Source: Eurosta solidaginis
Lineage: Eukaryota > Arthropoda > Insecta > Diptera > Tephritidae
Direction: 5' to 3'
Length of the DNA stretch: 64,000 nt
NCBI RefSeq assembly: GCF_040869045.1
Contig: NC_090319.1
Span: 281,453,693 to 281,517,692, forward strand
Each line of letters starts with the position of its first letter. The stretch's first letter is position 1. Below, one piece after another: positions 63,191 to 64,000 of this stretch. Position numbers and translations under genes: made by a program. The notes beneath the pieces are model-generated. The model was not told the origin of the DNA. It worked only from the letters and a program-made list of their open reading frames with translations, and searched no databases.

Positions 63191-64000
63191 GGCGCAGGAA
63201 CAGTAAGGTTGGCAAGGACCCGCCCAGCCGACAATGACTAGCCACTGTGCACCACAACATCATGCCGACCGCCTTCCTTACTGCTTCCACCGAAAATGCG
63301 AATCCATAACAAGTGGCTCAAATTGAGAATAACAGCGTACTCAGCAAAAGCGAGATTTTTTATAATGCAAAAAATGCTATTACTTAAGTTGAAAAAATGT
63401 AATTAACAACTTGTGTTTCTCTAACTAGACTAGGCTCAAAAGATTCCAATACTACAGTATTTTCACGAAAATAAAATAAAATATATATAATTTAATTTTG
63501 ATGAATTACGCTTCATTACTGCTATCAACCAGGTGTTTATTGCTCACAATAAGCAGCTGTCGGTTTTGGTGGTACTACCTTGCAGTTTTTTTTTTTTTTT
63601 CAACTCCACCTCAACTTTATATTCAATGTAGGATATCAACTGGAGAAATGTGTTGAATATTCATTTGAGAGCTGTACATTTCTCAAAATCTATCAAAGTG
63701 GTTATAATAGGGTAATAATTTGATAATGATATTAACATTGGAGATCAACTCGAGAACTCTGAATCTTACAAAAATTCTCAAAGATTGGATAGTGATTGGA
63801 GAATGAAGTTGGATATCAACTCGAGAACTATCTGTTTTAAGAATAATTAAATAATGATATTGGATATTACCTCCGGAGCTAGATATATATTTCGCTGTAG
63901 AAAGATCTTCTAAATGTTGGTTGGGTAAACAAAATCCAGCTGTTGCCGTATATACCAATTATCTGGAATATAAAAAACCAATGTTGCCGCACAAAAAAGC
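63191..64000. other. Intron continuation; degenerate short repeats
   Basis: No exon recognised. From about 63630 to 63880 the phrase 'ggatatcaactggagaa' and variants ('ggagatcaactcgagaac', 'ggatatcaactcgagaac', 'ggatattacctccggag') recurs at 50-110 base spacing. A T homopolymer lies near 63586-63600. Confidence 0.5.

Overview
The window is eukaryotic, intron-bearing and AT-rich, and is packed with transposable elements. It most likely comes from a higher dipteran, and a tephritid fruit fly or close relative is my best guess (inference). The grounds are DINE-1/Helentron-like elements with (TCCG)n tracts, a tRNA-derived SINE, LINEs with an RNase H domain, several Ty3/gypsy elements, and an insect-like Rrp6 gene. 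There is no bacterial operon structure. Almost all short open frames are chance or repeat artefacts.

Layout. (1) About 1-13,270: a large inverted duplication. Each arm carries a copy of a catalytically dead trypsin-like serine protease homologue. The right copy (11955-12725, minus) is open. The left copy (1572-2737, plus) has lost its ATG, gained a stop and been split by a SINE with a 14-bp target duplication. Between the arms lies a decayed LINE whose RNase H region is interrupted by a 3-kb Helentron with 130-bp tandem repeats. (2) 13,270-24,940: dispersed repeats, a foldback element, a minus-strand Helentron holding a deleted CsRn1-like LTR element, and a chimeric Helentron block of two related tandem-repeat families. 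(3) 24,940-36,090: a decayed LINE, SINEs, smaller DINE-like elements, and two diffuse arrays of TTATCG/CGATAA motifs. (4) 36,093-48,066: a nest made of a plus-strand Helentron, a minus-strand Helentron inside it, a 6.7-kb Ty3/gypsy element inside that, and a small inverted-repeat element inside one LTR. (5) 48,070-53,215: a LINE RNase H remnant, a DINE-like repeat split by a deleted gypsy relative, and a perfect 45-bp hairpin. (6) 55,343-59,206: a young-looking, internally deleted LTR element with one 813-codon frame. (7) 61,545-62,828: two exons of Rrp6 (EXOSC10), the first carrying an in-frame stop, beside a dispersed repeat that also occurs upstream.

The most interesting system is the set of three related Ty3/gypsy elements with a tRNA-Leu-type primer site. 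All encode a Gag that starts with a SAP-like motif and a long coiled coil. One copy has a long pol frame. The other two share the same internal deletion, which removes reverse transcriptase, RNase H and the integrase core but keeps Gag, protease and the integrase C-terminal GPY/F-like module. This looks like a propagating non-autonomous Gag-protease subfamily. The second theme is a Helentron family with central tandem repeats, conserved terminal hairpins and a recurrent 16-bp palindrome.
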